Positions 21,448 to 27,209 of a stretch of DNA of 31,348 bases are shown in pieces (position 1 is the first letter of the stretch; each line of letters opens with the position of its first letter). The stretch is from a virus: the IMG/VR virus record IMGVR_UViG_3300037882_003902, positions 1 to 31,348 of that record. The stretch is one strand, 5' to 3'. The translations under genes were made by a program, and so were the position numbers. The notes beneath the pieces are model-generated. The model searched no databases. It was not told the origin of the DNA and saw only the letters and a list, made by a program, of their open reading frames with translations.

Positions 21448-22170
21448 ATGAAAGTTTCAAACGAGTTAAAAACAAAAATAGCAACATCCATTTCTACTGG
21501 CAATACAGTAGAAGGATTTGATCTGCTAATCCAATTAGGATTCAGAGATGCAATATTGCTAAAAGCAAATTATTTGGCAGCTAAAAAAGAGTACAATGGC
21601 GGAAGAGCTAGTTTTGATGAATATTCCCGCAAAGTCGCAATGACTCATCAAGGAATGCTAGCATTGTGCAACGCAGAAGCAGCTCCAGATATGGATGCAG
21701 TAGTTGTGTACAAAAATGCTGAGAAAGCCAAGCCCCAGAAGAAAGAGGATATCCTGCGTAATGGTGCTCTCCACAATCCAGCATTTATGTTGGCTCATTA
21801 CGGTAAGGCGCTAAGATTGACGCATGCTGATCTGGCAGTTAAGCTTCATGAAAAGTACATGGAACTTATGGAAGAAAGTGCCCAAGTAGCATTCGGCTTC
21901 AAAGTGCCAACTGAGCCTGTACTGGATGAAGAACTGCTTGAACTTGTTAAAACGGCTGACGATGAACTTCGTGCATTGAAAAATGACTGGAAAGAAAACG
22001 TAAGGCAGCTAGTTTCTACTAAGTCTTTCCCATCTCCTGCAAACATTGCCAAAGCGTTGGAAACTTGCCAAGCCAATGGGCTGTTGACTGACTTGAAATT
22101 CCATGTTGAATTGTCTGGATGGGCAATTCAAGCCCAAATCTTACAACAGATCACAACAGCAATCCAGTAA
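21448..22170 (+). CDS. EAD11-like domain protein, 240 aa
   Basis: Residues ~6-76 (KTKIATSISTGNTVEGFDLL, then AILLKANYLAAKKEYNGG, then ASFDEYSRKVAMTHQGMLALCN) follow the Effector-Associated Domain 11 layout: I-x-x-G-x-x-x-A-x-x-L-L, a helix with L-x-x-x-Y/W-x-x-L-x-x-E-x-x-x-G, then S-x-x-E-x-x-R-x-x-x-R-x-x-x-x-L-L. EAD11 is a small adaptor in bacterial NTPase-based conflict systems, where it joins sensor and effector proteins by homotypic contact. The remaining ~160 residues are helical and unrecognised (HADLAVKLHEKYMELMEES). No effector domain is visible, so a decoy or inhibitor role is possible. Confidence 0.68.
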   Translation: MKVSNELKTKIATSISTGNTVEGFDLLIQLGFRDAILLKANYLAAKKEYNGGRASFDEYSRKVAMTHQGMLALCNAEAAPDMDAVVVYKNAEKAKPQKKEDILRNGALHNPAFMLAHYGKALRLTHADLAVKLHEKYMELMEESAQVAFGFKVPTEPVLDEELLELVKTADDELRALKNDWKENVRQLVSTKSFPSPANIAKALETCQANGLLTDLKFHVELSGWAIQAQILQQITTAIQ

Positions 22171-22174
22171 AGCT

Positions 22175-22306
22175 ATGAGATTTATATTAGACGAATCTAC
22201 AGGAAAAATCATCGACCTGTGGGCTTCTTCAGCAGAATCAGAAGAAGAGCAAGATGATACTACCAATAAAACAAAGAAAGACGATGATAACACTGTACAG
22301 GGATAA
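22175..22306 (+). CDS. Small acidic protein, 43 aa
   Basis: MRFILDESTGKIIDLWASS then a very acidic tail (AESEEEQDDTTNKTKKDDD). It begins 4 bp after the EAD11-like gene, so it is probably co-expressed with it. The acidic tail could mimic nucleic acid or act as an interaction tail. A longer frame from 22103 runs inside the previous gene and is less likely. Confidence 0.6.
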   Translation: MRFILDESTGKIIDLWASSAESEEEQDDTTNKTKKDDDNTVQG

Positions 22307-22640
22307 ATGTCACTTAATTGTAGTAACCGAAAAGAATGGATTGTACATAATCTGGGTAAGAGTTGGTAATCCTGTGTCTCGCAATAAAAAGTTTGCAAGC
22401 TGGGAAATCGCAATTAAGTTTGCAAAAACTCCATTCGGATTATATGAAGACGCTTACAAAGGCAGCTTGATGAAAGTTACAAAAGGTAAAGTATTCAAAT
22501 CTGTAAAAAGTCTTGTGAAGACACACAGAGAAATTGAAAAAATATCTTTGCCGATGCCTGATTTGTCTGAAGTAAGTGACTACATCAAAGACATTTTAGC
22601 ACGAACAAACCTCATTACGGAGGGTGCAAAACATACGTAA
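22284..22640 (+). CDS. Hypothetical protein, 118 aa
   Basis: Not recognised. MITLYRDKCHLIVVTEKNGLYIIWVRVGNPVSRNKKFASWEIAIKFAKT is a beta sheet followed by a helix. A C-terminal helical part ends VSDYIKDILARTNLITEGAKHT. I chose the ATG at 22284, overlapping the previous gene by 23 bp; an ATG at 22254 would add ten polar residues. Confidence 0.7.
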   Translation: MITLYRDKCHLIVVTEKNGLYIIWVRVGNPVSRNKKFASWEIAIKFAKTPFGLYEDAYKGSLMKVTKGKVFKSVKSLVKTHREIEKISLPMPDLSEVSDYIKDILARTNLITEGAKHT

Positions 22641-22665
22641 TAACCAGCTCATAATGAGTAAATCT

Positions 22666-22748
22666 AATCTATGAAAATGTCCAGCTCATAGATTTTAAAA
22701 GGACAGAGGAAAAGTGATATAGTAACTTCGGTGAACAAGCTTTTCCTC
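22666..22748 (+). other. Two 9-bp hairpins just before tRNA-Met
   Basis: AATCTATGA/TCATAGATT (22666-22674 with 22686-22694) and GAGGAAAAG/CTTTTCCTC (22706-22714 with 22740-22748), both perfect. The second ends 6 bp before the tRNA, suggesting a processing or leader structure. Confidence 0.6.
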
Positions 22749-22754
22749 AAACAC

Positions 22755-22828
22755 GGACTATTAGCTCAGCGGTTAGTAGCAGCGCTCTCATAAAGCGAAG
22801 GTCGGGGGTTCAAATCCCTCATGGTCCA
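22755..22828 (+). tRNA. tRNA with CAU anticodon (Met or Ile2)
   Basis: Acceptor GGACTAT/ATGGTCC, D stem GCT/AGC with one further mismatch, anticodon arm GCGCT-CTCATAA-AGCGA (top pair mismatched), T arm GGGGG-TTCAAAT-CCCTC, discriminator A. The anticodon CAT could be elongator Met or, if lysidine-modified, Ile for AUA; the sequence alone does not decide. Confidence 0.85.
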
Positions 22829-22899
22829 CTGTAGTTTTTAGTTACCCTTGCAAAAGAGCAAGGCTCTGACGATTCATTTTGAATAAAGTGTTAATAAGC

Positions 22900-22925
22900 A
22901 TTTCTACAGACGTAAGTTAGGAGAT
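22900..22925 (+). repeat. GUAA-hairpin repeat, copy B
   Basis: Stem ATTTCT/GGAGAT (with G·U pairs), bulged AC, then A-GAC-GTAA-GTT-A apex. It is followed by TTTTAATTG and lies 32 bp before the next ATG. This is the weakest stem of the five, but the apex is identical. Confidence 0.7.
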
Positions 22926-22957
22926 TTTTAATTGTCATTAATTAACTGCACTATAAG

Positions 22958-23221
22958 ATGAGGAAACAGCGTAGTAAATGGACGTTGAGCAAAGTTGCTC
23001 CGTTCAAATCAAAGTACCAACACCTAAAAGCTTCCTTAAAGGCTTTTCAGGCTGGGCTAGCCAATCATAATTCTGCTAAACCCAAGGAGGAAGCAGAAGA
23101 AATGGAAAAGATCAAATGGTTAGGAGTCTTCAATGATTTCCATGCCAGTATTGATAAGGCTCAGATTGCACTCACTACCTTCTTAAACTCTCTCAAATTC
23201 CCTGTCTCTAAATTAGATTAG
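22958..23221 (+). CDS. Hypothetical protein, basic N-terminus and helical C-terminus, 87 aa
   Basis: MRKQRSKWTLSKVAPFKSKYQHLKASLKAF is basic. It is followed by an acidic linker (PKEEAEEMEK) and a helix (FNDFHASIDKAQIALTTFLNSL). Not recognised; possibly nucleic-acid binding with a helical dimer segment. It ends 26 bp before an intrinsic terminator, so it is the last gene of its transcript. Confidence 0.7.
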   Translation: MRKQRSKWTLSKVAPFKSKYQHLKASLKAFQAGLANHNSAKPKEEAEEMEKIKWLGVFNDFHASIDKAQIALTTFLNSLKFPVSKLD

Positions 23222-23247
23222 GAATAATGAGATGTGTTTAGAAGGAT

Positions 23248-23278
23248 CTAGCTCTGCCGTAAGGTGGGGCTAGTTTTT
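23248..23278 (+). terminator. Intrinsic terminator with GUAA tetraloop
   Basis: An 11-bp stem with G·U pairs (CTAGCTCTGCC 23248-23258, GGTGGGGCTAG 23263-23273), GTAA loop, then TTTTT. It shares the GUAA loop with the repeat family but not the GAC/GTT closing pairs. Confidence 0.85.
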
Positions 23279-23305
23279 ATGTCATTCTTAAATCACATAC
23301 ATACA

Positions 23306-23722
23306 ATGAAAAAAATTATTTTCACTGTAGCATTAGCCATAGCATTTGTGCTAATCTACGCAGTAGGGGTCGTTGGTATTAAAATGTACTTCGGCCAAAA
23401 AGAATTACCACAAATTTCAATCACAAACGATGAAACTCCTCTGGTCTACGATCAGGGAGTTATTGAGGCTTCTGGGTATTGCAAATTGAAAAATCAGGTT
23501 ATTCCAATCAAATCTGCAGACATCTTCTTAAATGAAGAATTTGTACAGATTGTGATGGATCCTGAGGATCCAGATATGCAACCGCTCATGTTTACGACCC
23601 AAAGTTCAAAATGGGCCAGTAATATCTTTAGAGACTCGTTTACCACTGTGGTCGTCACAGACAAGACGGTGGTACTGAAATCTGAACTAAACGAGGGAAC
23701 GTTAATCTCTTTAAAACGATAA
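23306..23722 (+). CDS. Membrane-anchored protein, 138 aa
   Basis: One N-terminal membrane helix (about 3-25: KIIFTVALAIAFVLIYAVGVVGI) followed by a ~110-residue beta-rich domain (YCKLKNQVIPIKSADIFLNEEFVQIVMDP, SFTTVVVTDKTVVLKSE). I use the ATG at 23306; an upstream in-frame ATG at 23264 lies inside the terminator. The domain may face the periplasm. Family unknown. Confidence 0.72.
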   Translation: MKKIIFTVALAIAFVLIYAVGVVGIKMYFGQKELPQISITNDETPLVYDQGVIEASGYCKLKNQVIPIKSADIFLNEEFVQIVMDPEDPDMQPLMFTTQSSKWASNIFRDSFTTVVVTDKTVVLKSELNEGTLISLKR

Positions 23723-23724
23723 CT

Positions 23725-23994
23725 ATGGCACTATACGTTAGATTCCGCAAAATAGGACCGGTTGAAGTAACTTCTTTATCTATTAAAAACGATGAAGGCT
23801 ATCAGCCCGTAAAAAAGGTAATCATACTTAGCGACTTAAAAACCATTCTGCTAAACCTAGAAGAAGGTAATCGTTGGGTAGAAGTAGATTGTGATTCAGA
23901 TAGTATCGAGGCTCTCAAAAATAGCAAAGTCCTGTCAGGAGTAAACGCGCTCCAAGAAGTACCTCTACACGAGGGTGTTACCAACGATCAGTAA
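23725..23994 (+). CDS. Hypothetical protein, 89 aa
   Basis: Not recognised. MALYVRFRKIGPVEVTSLSIKNDEG and KKVIILSDLKTILLNLEEG suggest a small beta/alpha fold; acidic overall. It begins 2 bp after the stop of the membrane-anchored gene, so the two form a pair. Confidence 0.72.
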   Translation: MALYVRFRKIGPVEVTSLSIKNDEGYQPVKKVIILSDLKTILLNLEEGNRWVEVDCDSDSIEALKNSKVLSGVNALQEVPLHEGVTNDQ

Positions 23995-24017
23995 GGTAAC
24001 AATTGACGTCAATCCCT

Positions 24018-24102
24018 GAATCCCAGTAGTATCCGCCCTGACCGCATACACGCTTGGCTCTCTATCCATTGAATAGACGCCGTAATAAGCATACTGGGAT
24101 TC
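24018..24102 (+). other. Closed multi-branch RNA element
   Basis: A perfect 11-bp stem (GAATCCCAGTA 24018-24028 with 24092-24102) closes about 63 nt. These hold GTAT/ATAC around a C-rich loop and GGC-tc-TCTAT / ATAGA-c-GCC. TTCCTTTTC follows. It resembles a three-way junction ending in a terminator-like U-rich run, between two genes. Confidence 0.6.
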
Positions 24103-24131
24103 TTCCTTTTCAAAATATAACAGTATATAAA

Positions 24132-24434
24132 ATGTTAAAAGCTATCAGTACAGCAATACACTACTGGCCATATTTTATCGGTGGCGGAGTAGTAGTTTAT
24201 CTATTCACAATCTCAAAAGCTTACCTCAAAGCAGGATTAGATCCTATTCTCAAAATTGAAGAGAGTGGAGTTTATAAAAGCCAAAATGAAGCTTGGGTCA
24301 AAACGAACGAGATCATTAACAATGATTATATGCTTCGTGATGACTGTAAAAGCGAAAAAGACGAAAACGGATTTGATATTACATTAGGGTACGGTACAAA
24401 GGAATACCGCTTTATATCTGATAAAGAAGAATAA
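24132..24434 (+). CDS. Single-pass membrane protein, 100 aa
   Basis: MLKAISTAIHYWPYFIGGGVVVYLFTIS gives one membrane helix (about 12-29), followed by a charged soluble domain (NEIINNDYMLRDDCKSEKDENGFDITLGYGTKEYRF). An in-frame ATG at 24054 lies inside the structured RNA and is unlikely. Not recognised. Confidence 0.68.
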   Translation: MLKAISTAIHYWPYFIGGGVVVYLFTISKAYLKAGLDPILKIEESGVYKSQNEAWVKTNEIINNDYMLRDDCKSEKDENGFDITLGYGTKEYRFISDKEE

Positions 24435-24462
24435 ATTTGGCTACATAAAGTGAGTTGGTTTT

Positions 24463-24520
24463 GAACTGTGCGTAGGAATACGTGCAGTTCTACCTCTGCT
24501 CGACTTGCCTTGGGCAGAGG
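24463..24520 (+). other. Two strong hairpins in tandem
   Basis: GAACTG-t-GCGTA-ggaa-TACGT-g-CAGTTC (24463-24490) and CCTCTGC/GCAGAGG (24493-24499 with 24514-24520). They precede the GUAA repeat copy C in the same non-coding gap (24435-24609). Confidence 0.6.
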
Positions 24521-24550
24521 ATCTTGTCATTATCAAGCATTAGTTAGGTT

Positions 24551-24578
24551 AGGAGATCAGACGTAAGTTGGATCTTCT
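24551..24578 (+). repeat. GUAA-hairpin repeat, copy C
   Basis: Stem AGGAGATC/GATCTTCT (8 bp, one G·U), A·G, then the GAC-GTAA-GTT apex, running into TTT. It ends 31 bp before the next ATG. Confidence 0.82.
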
Positions 24579-24609
24579 TTTAAAATGTCACCAAACTTTT
24601 AATATAGAT

Positions 24610-25167
24610 ATGATGAATGATGCATCAGTTTTTCCGTTAAACAAAGTAGAAATGGAACGTATCCGTAAACACTACGTGTCATTGAACCTTGGAATGTCCT
24701 TCGAGAAATCGAATTGGCAAATTATTGACAACAGGATAGCATGTAAATGTTATTTTGTTGACAGGGTTTCAACAGTGTTCGCAATTTTGCTTCATCTTGA
24801 TCCTGACCGTTATCGAAACGAATTAGGAGAGGAAGTTGCAAATGATTACTACTACCAGATCAAAAAAGTACAGTTGAGAAGACTGGAAGATCAGATGGAA
24901 GTACTTCGTGGCGAAATTGCGAACTTGGAAGATTCAATGCCAGATCGAGTACATCTTATGGAGCATAAAAAAATCCATATTAAAGTAATTGGATTATCTT
25001 ATTGTAGTAAGCATATGGCACTTACAGAACTGTATAAGATTTTACATCCTAAATTGGGACTTGAAGAAACCTTCAATGAAGGAGTAAAAAGGCTAGGGTA
25101 CACTCATTTTACATGGGATACCAAGAATGACAGTAGAAAGTTTGGAATTGGCGACTTTCCTGAATAA
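24610..25167 (+). CDS. Hypothetical protein with central coiled coil, 185 aa
   Basis: Not recognised. The N-terminal ~75 residues form a mixed fold (NWQIIDNRIACKCYFVDRVSTVFAILLHLDPD). A coiled coil follows (VQLRRLEDQMEVLRGEIANLEDSM, about 86-110), then a C-terminal domain ending KFGIGDFPE. I use ATG 24610 (MMNDASVF; 24613 equally possible). A TTG at 24568 lies inside the GUAA hairpin and is rejected. Confidence 0.72.
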   Translation: MMNDASVFPLNKVEMERIRKHYVSLNLGMSFEKSNWQIIDNRIACKCYFVDRVSTVFAILLHLDPDRYRNELGEEVANDYYYQIKKVQLRRLEDQMEVLRGEIANLEDSMPDRVHLMEHKKIHIKVIGLSYCSKHMALTELYKILHPKLGLEETFNEGVKRLGYTHFTWDTKNDSRKFGIGDFPE

Positions 25168-25191
25168 AAAACACGATCAAGGTTAATGCTT

Positions 25192-25215
25192 GTGAGCAGA
25201 CGTAAGTTAGCTCAC
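25192..25215 (+). repeat. GUAA-hairpin repeat, copy D
   Basis: Stem GTGAGC/GCTCAC (6 bp), A·A, then GAC-GTAA-GTT, followed by TTTTT. It lies 24 bp after a stop and 16 bp before the 69-nt tRNA-like gene. By form it could terminate transcription. Confidence 0.85.
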
Positions 25216-25231
25216 TTTTTACAAAATACAA

Positions 25232-25300
25232 GCCCATATCGTCCAACGGTAGGACAGTGCTATGAGTGTTAGAATTCGGGTTCGATTCCCGATGTGGGCA
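25232..25300 (+). tRNA. Short tRNA-like gene, 69 nt, irregular anticodon arm
   Basis: Acceptor GCCCATA/TGTGGGC, D arm GTCC-AACGGTA-GGAC, T arm TCGGG-TTCGATT-CCCGA and discriminator A are all canonical. Only 19 nt separate D and T arms where at least 21 are needed. CTA/TAG (25260-25262 with 25270-25272) can close a 7-nt loop TGAGTGT, but there is no U33 and the stem is poor. No anticodon can be assigned. Either degenerate or deliberately modified. Confidence 0.65.
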
Positions 25301-25329
25301 CCCTCTATAACAATTTAAATATTATAACT

Positions 25330-25590
25330 ATGAAGTATGGACTTATACTTTTGCTTCTATTACTGGCATACGCTGAGGTGTATGGCCAGAACACACAAGA
25401 AACGGAACTTACTGAAATAGAGTACAAGGGTGAAGACCTATTGGCTCTGAAAGTAACGTACAAAGAAAGAAACGGTGAGTTTTATCAATATTACGATCCG
25501 TCATCTCTTGCTCTTATTGCCTATAACATGTGGGATGAGTGGTACTTTGTTGTACCAAATATCCGCAGTTGCGTAAGCTGCAGAAAGTAA
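25330..25590 (+). CDS. Small secreted protein, 86 aa
   Basis: Signal peptide MKYGLILLLLLLAYAEVYG, with likely cleavage before Q20. The mature ~67 residues are acidic, then aromatic (YQYYDPSSLALIAYNMWDEWYFVV), and end with two Cys (SCVSCRK). The in-frame ATG at 25294 lies inside the tRNA-like gene and is rejected. Family unknown; periplasmic action is expected. Confidence 0.72.
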   Translation: MKYGLILLLLLLAYAEVYGQNTQETELTEIEYKGEDLLALKVTYKERNGEFYQYYDPSSLALIAYNMWDEWYFVVPNIRSCVSCRK

Positions 25591-25596
25591 GAAAAA

Positions 25597-25628
25597 CATG
25601 CACCTGTAGTAGTTTACGAAGGTACATG
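25597..25628 (+). other. Hairpin downstream of the secreted-protein gene
   Basis: CATGCACC (25597-25604) with GGTACATG (25621-25628), one mismatch, then CCTGTTTTGT. It could be a weak terminator. Confidence 0.5.
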
Positions 25629-25646
25629 CCTGTTTTGTAGGAACTT

Positions 25647-25676
25647 GAGGTATTCGGACGTAAGTTAGAATACCTC
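25647..25676 (+). repeat. GUAA-hairpin repeat, copy E
   Basis: The longest stem of the family, GAGGTATTC/GAATACCTC (9 bp perfect), G·A, GAC-GTAA-GTT apex, followed by TATTT. It lies 38 bp before the ATG at 25715. Confidence 0.87.
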
Positions 25677-25714
25677 TATTTAGCTCACAATTGACTCTAG
25701 TTGAATTATATATT

Positions 25715-25951
25715 ATGAACAATATCAATACTCCACCTAAGAAAAAAAGTGCCGTTAAAGTACATATCTGTTCGTCAAGACTAGACATGTATAATAAGAT
25801 GGCTAAAGAATTAGATATAATCATAGACTGGGGTCAAACTTACGGCGTCGGTTTCTTTTATATTACAAAATCAGATTACGGGAACCGAACTGAAGTCTCT
25901 CCAAAAGAGGAGGGGCTTCAGCCTTTTAAAAACACTTTAAAAACAAAGTAA
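25715..25951 (+). CDS. Hypothetical protein, 78 aa
   Basis: MNNINTPPKKKSAVKVHICSSRLDMYNKMAKELDIIIDWG: basic start, then a small alpha/beta fold. It continues YGVGFFYITKSDYG and ends with a Lys-rich tail. The ATG at 25715 is preferred over 25691, which sits closer to the hairpin and adds only eight residues. Not recognised. Confidence 0.66.
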   Translation: MNNINTPPKKKSAVKVHICSSRLDMYNKMAKELDIIIDWGQTYGVGFFYITKSDYGNRTEVSPKEEGLQPFKNTLKTK

Positions 25952-25955
25952 TTTT

Positions 25956-26300
25956 ATGAAAAAGATTCTACTTTTTATTATGTTGCTTATCTCAGCAACA
26001 ACATTTGCTCAAACCATTGAAGTCTCCATGCAAGAGTCTATCGAGGGAAAAACTCGAAATGGAGAAAAGCTGGTCTATAATCCTGAGACAGGGATTCTTA
26101 CTGCAACAACAAATTCCGATACAATGGAAATCGTTGTACACAGGGTACAGTTGTTGTATGAACGTAAAAAGCTGTCCTACGAGTTTTACGGGATGCAAAA
26201 TGGTAATGCCTATCTGGTAGCAACCATTTCTCCAATAACTAGGCTGTTTCCTAAGTTCTCAGTGATTAAGAATGACTGGCTATGGAAAATCTGGGGCTAG
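25956..26300 (+). CDS. Secreted protein, 114 aa
   Basis: Signal peptide MKKILLFIMLLISATTFAQ with the A-x-A-like site before Q19 or T20, typical of Bacteroidota exports. The mature ~95 residues are beta-rich (KLVYNPETGILTATTNSDTMEIVVHRVQLLYERKKLSYEFYG). It starts the run of envelope-related genes before the endolysin and overlaps the next gene by 19 bp. Family unknown. Confidence 0.75.
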   Translation: MKKILLFIMLLISATTFAQTIEVSMQESIEGKTRNGEKLVYNPETGILTATTNSDTMEIVVHRVQLLYERKKLSYEFYGMQNGNAYLVATISPITRLFPKFSVIKNDWLWKIWG

Positions 26301-26539
26301 CAACCTTAGGGTTATGTATCGGCATATTTCTAGCATACGTATTTAATATCCAATTTTATCATGAGCGCAAGCAGCGTAAAAGAGATAGGCTATTAAAGGA
26401 GTTACTAGTAACAGAAATACGGTTAAAAACTCCTAAATACATGGAGTTGGACCAAAAGAAAATATACGCGAAAAATATTATTGCCATTCTAGTTGGCTTT
26501 ATATTAATTTTATTTACCATCATAATATGGCATTACTAG
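26282..26539 (+). CDS. Two-helix membrane protein, 85 aa (lysis region)
   Basis: Helix one about 4-23 (LGLATLGLCIGIFLAYVFNI), a basic/charged loop (HERKQRKRDRLLKELLVTEI), helix two about 65-84 (IIAILVGFILILFTIIIW). With the charged loop inside the cell, both ends face the periplasm. The position two genes before the endolysin makes a holin or antiholin role possible. It is coupled to the upstream secreted-protein gene by overlap. Confidence 0.68.
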   Translation: MENLGLATLGLCIGIFLAYVFNIQFYHERKQRKRDRLLKELLVTEIRLKTPKYMELDQKKIYAKNIIAILVGFILILFTIIIWHY

Positions 26540-26566
26540 AATGCATTTAAACACTTTTTAAAAAGT

Positions 26567-27034
26567 ATGAAAAACTTTATTATCTTGTTTGCGCTGATGC
26601 TCCTCGGAGCCTGTGCGCGTAATGCCCCAACCAATGTCGGAACAGAATATCAAAACTTGTCAGACGTTATGGTTATTTTTGAAACAAACACAGTGTTGGC
26701 GTTTGAAATCAAAGAGGTTCAGCCTGATTCAGTTAAGAACTTGTTCTATTCTGATAGCTGTAGCCTTTCAAAAGAAACCGTGCCGTACATTGAAGTTGGT
26801 GAAGGCATTTCTTCAAGAAACGTAACTACCAATGCAAAGTATTGCAAAGAGCTAAGCTGCATTACCGGATACGTCACACTTGTTTACGACAACGGGTTGA
26901 TTTATTTACCTGTCCTTTTAACCAATAAAAACTCTAAGAAGCATGAAACAGGCTTTTTTAAAAAAGTTCGCATCTCTTCAGACCCTAGGTACCAAGGTAT
27001 CTGGTGCCTTGTCCAAGTTCAGGAAGTGGACTAA
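26567..27034 (+). CDS. Lipoprotein, 155 aa (lysis region)
   Basis: Lipobox LLGAC at 12-16 after a short hydrophobic n/h region (MKNFIILFALM), so Cys16 should be lipidated. The mature part is beta-rich and contains several Cys (near 65, 92 and 96). A small membrane-protein gene begins 92 bp before its end in another frame. A lipoprotein overlapping a single-pass protein next to an endolysin recalls spanin pairs, but here the lipoprotein is large and comes first. Outer-membrane role likely; spanin identity is a guess. Confidence 0.75.
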   Translation: MKNFIILFALMLLGACARNAPTNVGTEYQNLSDVMVIFETNTVLAFEIKEVQPDSVKNLFYSDSCSLSKETVPYIEVGEGISSRNVTTNAKYCKELSCITGYVTLVYDNGLIYLPVLLTNKNSKKHETGFFKKVRISSDPRYQGIWCLVQVQEVD

Positions 27035-27164
27035 CCTTCCAAGATTCAGTTCTGTCGAAGGAATCGTAATCCTTGTTATAGTACTATCCACTATTGCCGG
27101 ACTTGATATGTGCCATAAAAAGCCTACGCCAAGACGCGACATCAGGATCCAGCAGCCGTTCTAA
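26943..27164 (+). CDS. Single-pass membrane protein, 73 aa, overlapping the lipoprotein gene
   Basis: A basic N-terminal region (MKQAFLKKFASLQTLGTKVSGALSKFRKW), one membrane helix about 38-55 (VEGIVILVIVLSTIAGL), then a short basic tail (CHKKPTPRRDIRIQQPF). The first 92 bp overlap the lipoprotein gene out of frame. Candidate inner-membrane partner of that lipoprotein or a holin regulator. Not recognised. Confidence 0.6.
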   Translation: MKQAFLKKFASLQTLGTKVSGALSKFRKWTNLPRFSSVEGIVILVIVLSTIAGLDMCHKKPTPRRDIRIQQPF

Positions 27165-27209
27165 AATAAAACCTCCCATCATTTTTAATTTCTAACCCAT
27201 ATATGCAAT

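Noticed and set aside
24432-24439. TAAATTTG as a promoter -7 element
   Set aside because: It matches TAnnTTTG but overlaps a stop codon and has no TTG at the required distance.
24568-24609. In-frame TTG start at 24568 for the 185-residue gene
   Set aside because: It falls inside GUAA-hairpin copy C; the ATG at 24610 leaves the conserved hairpin non-coding.
25294-25329. In-frame ATG at 25294 for the secreted protein
   Set aside because: It lies in the acceptor stem of the tRNA-like gene and would bury the signal peptide; ATG 25330 gives a proper one.
16607-25676. CRISPR array or anti-CRISPR RNA repeats
   Set aside because: Hairpin repeats are kilobases apart, share only a 12-nt apex, have no regular spacers and no cas genes.
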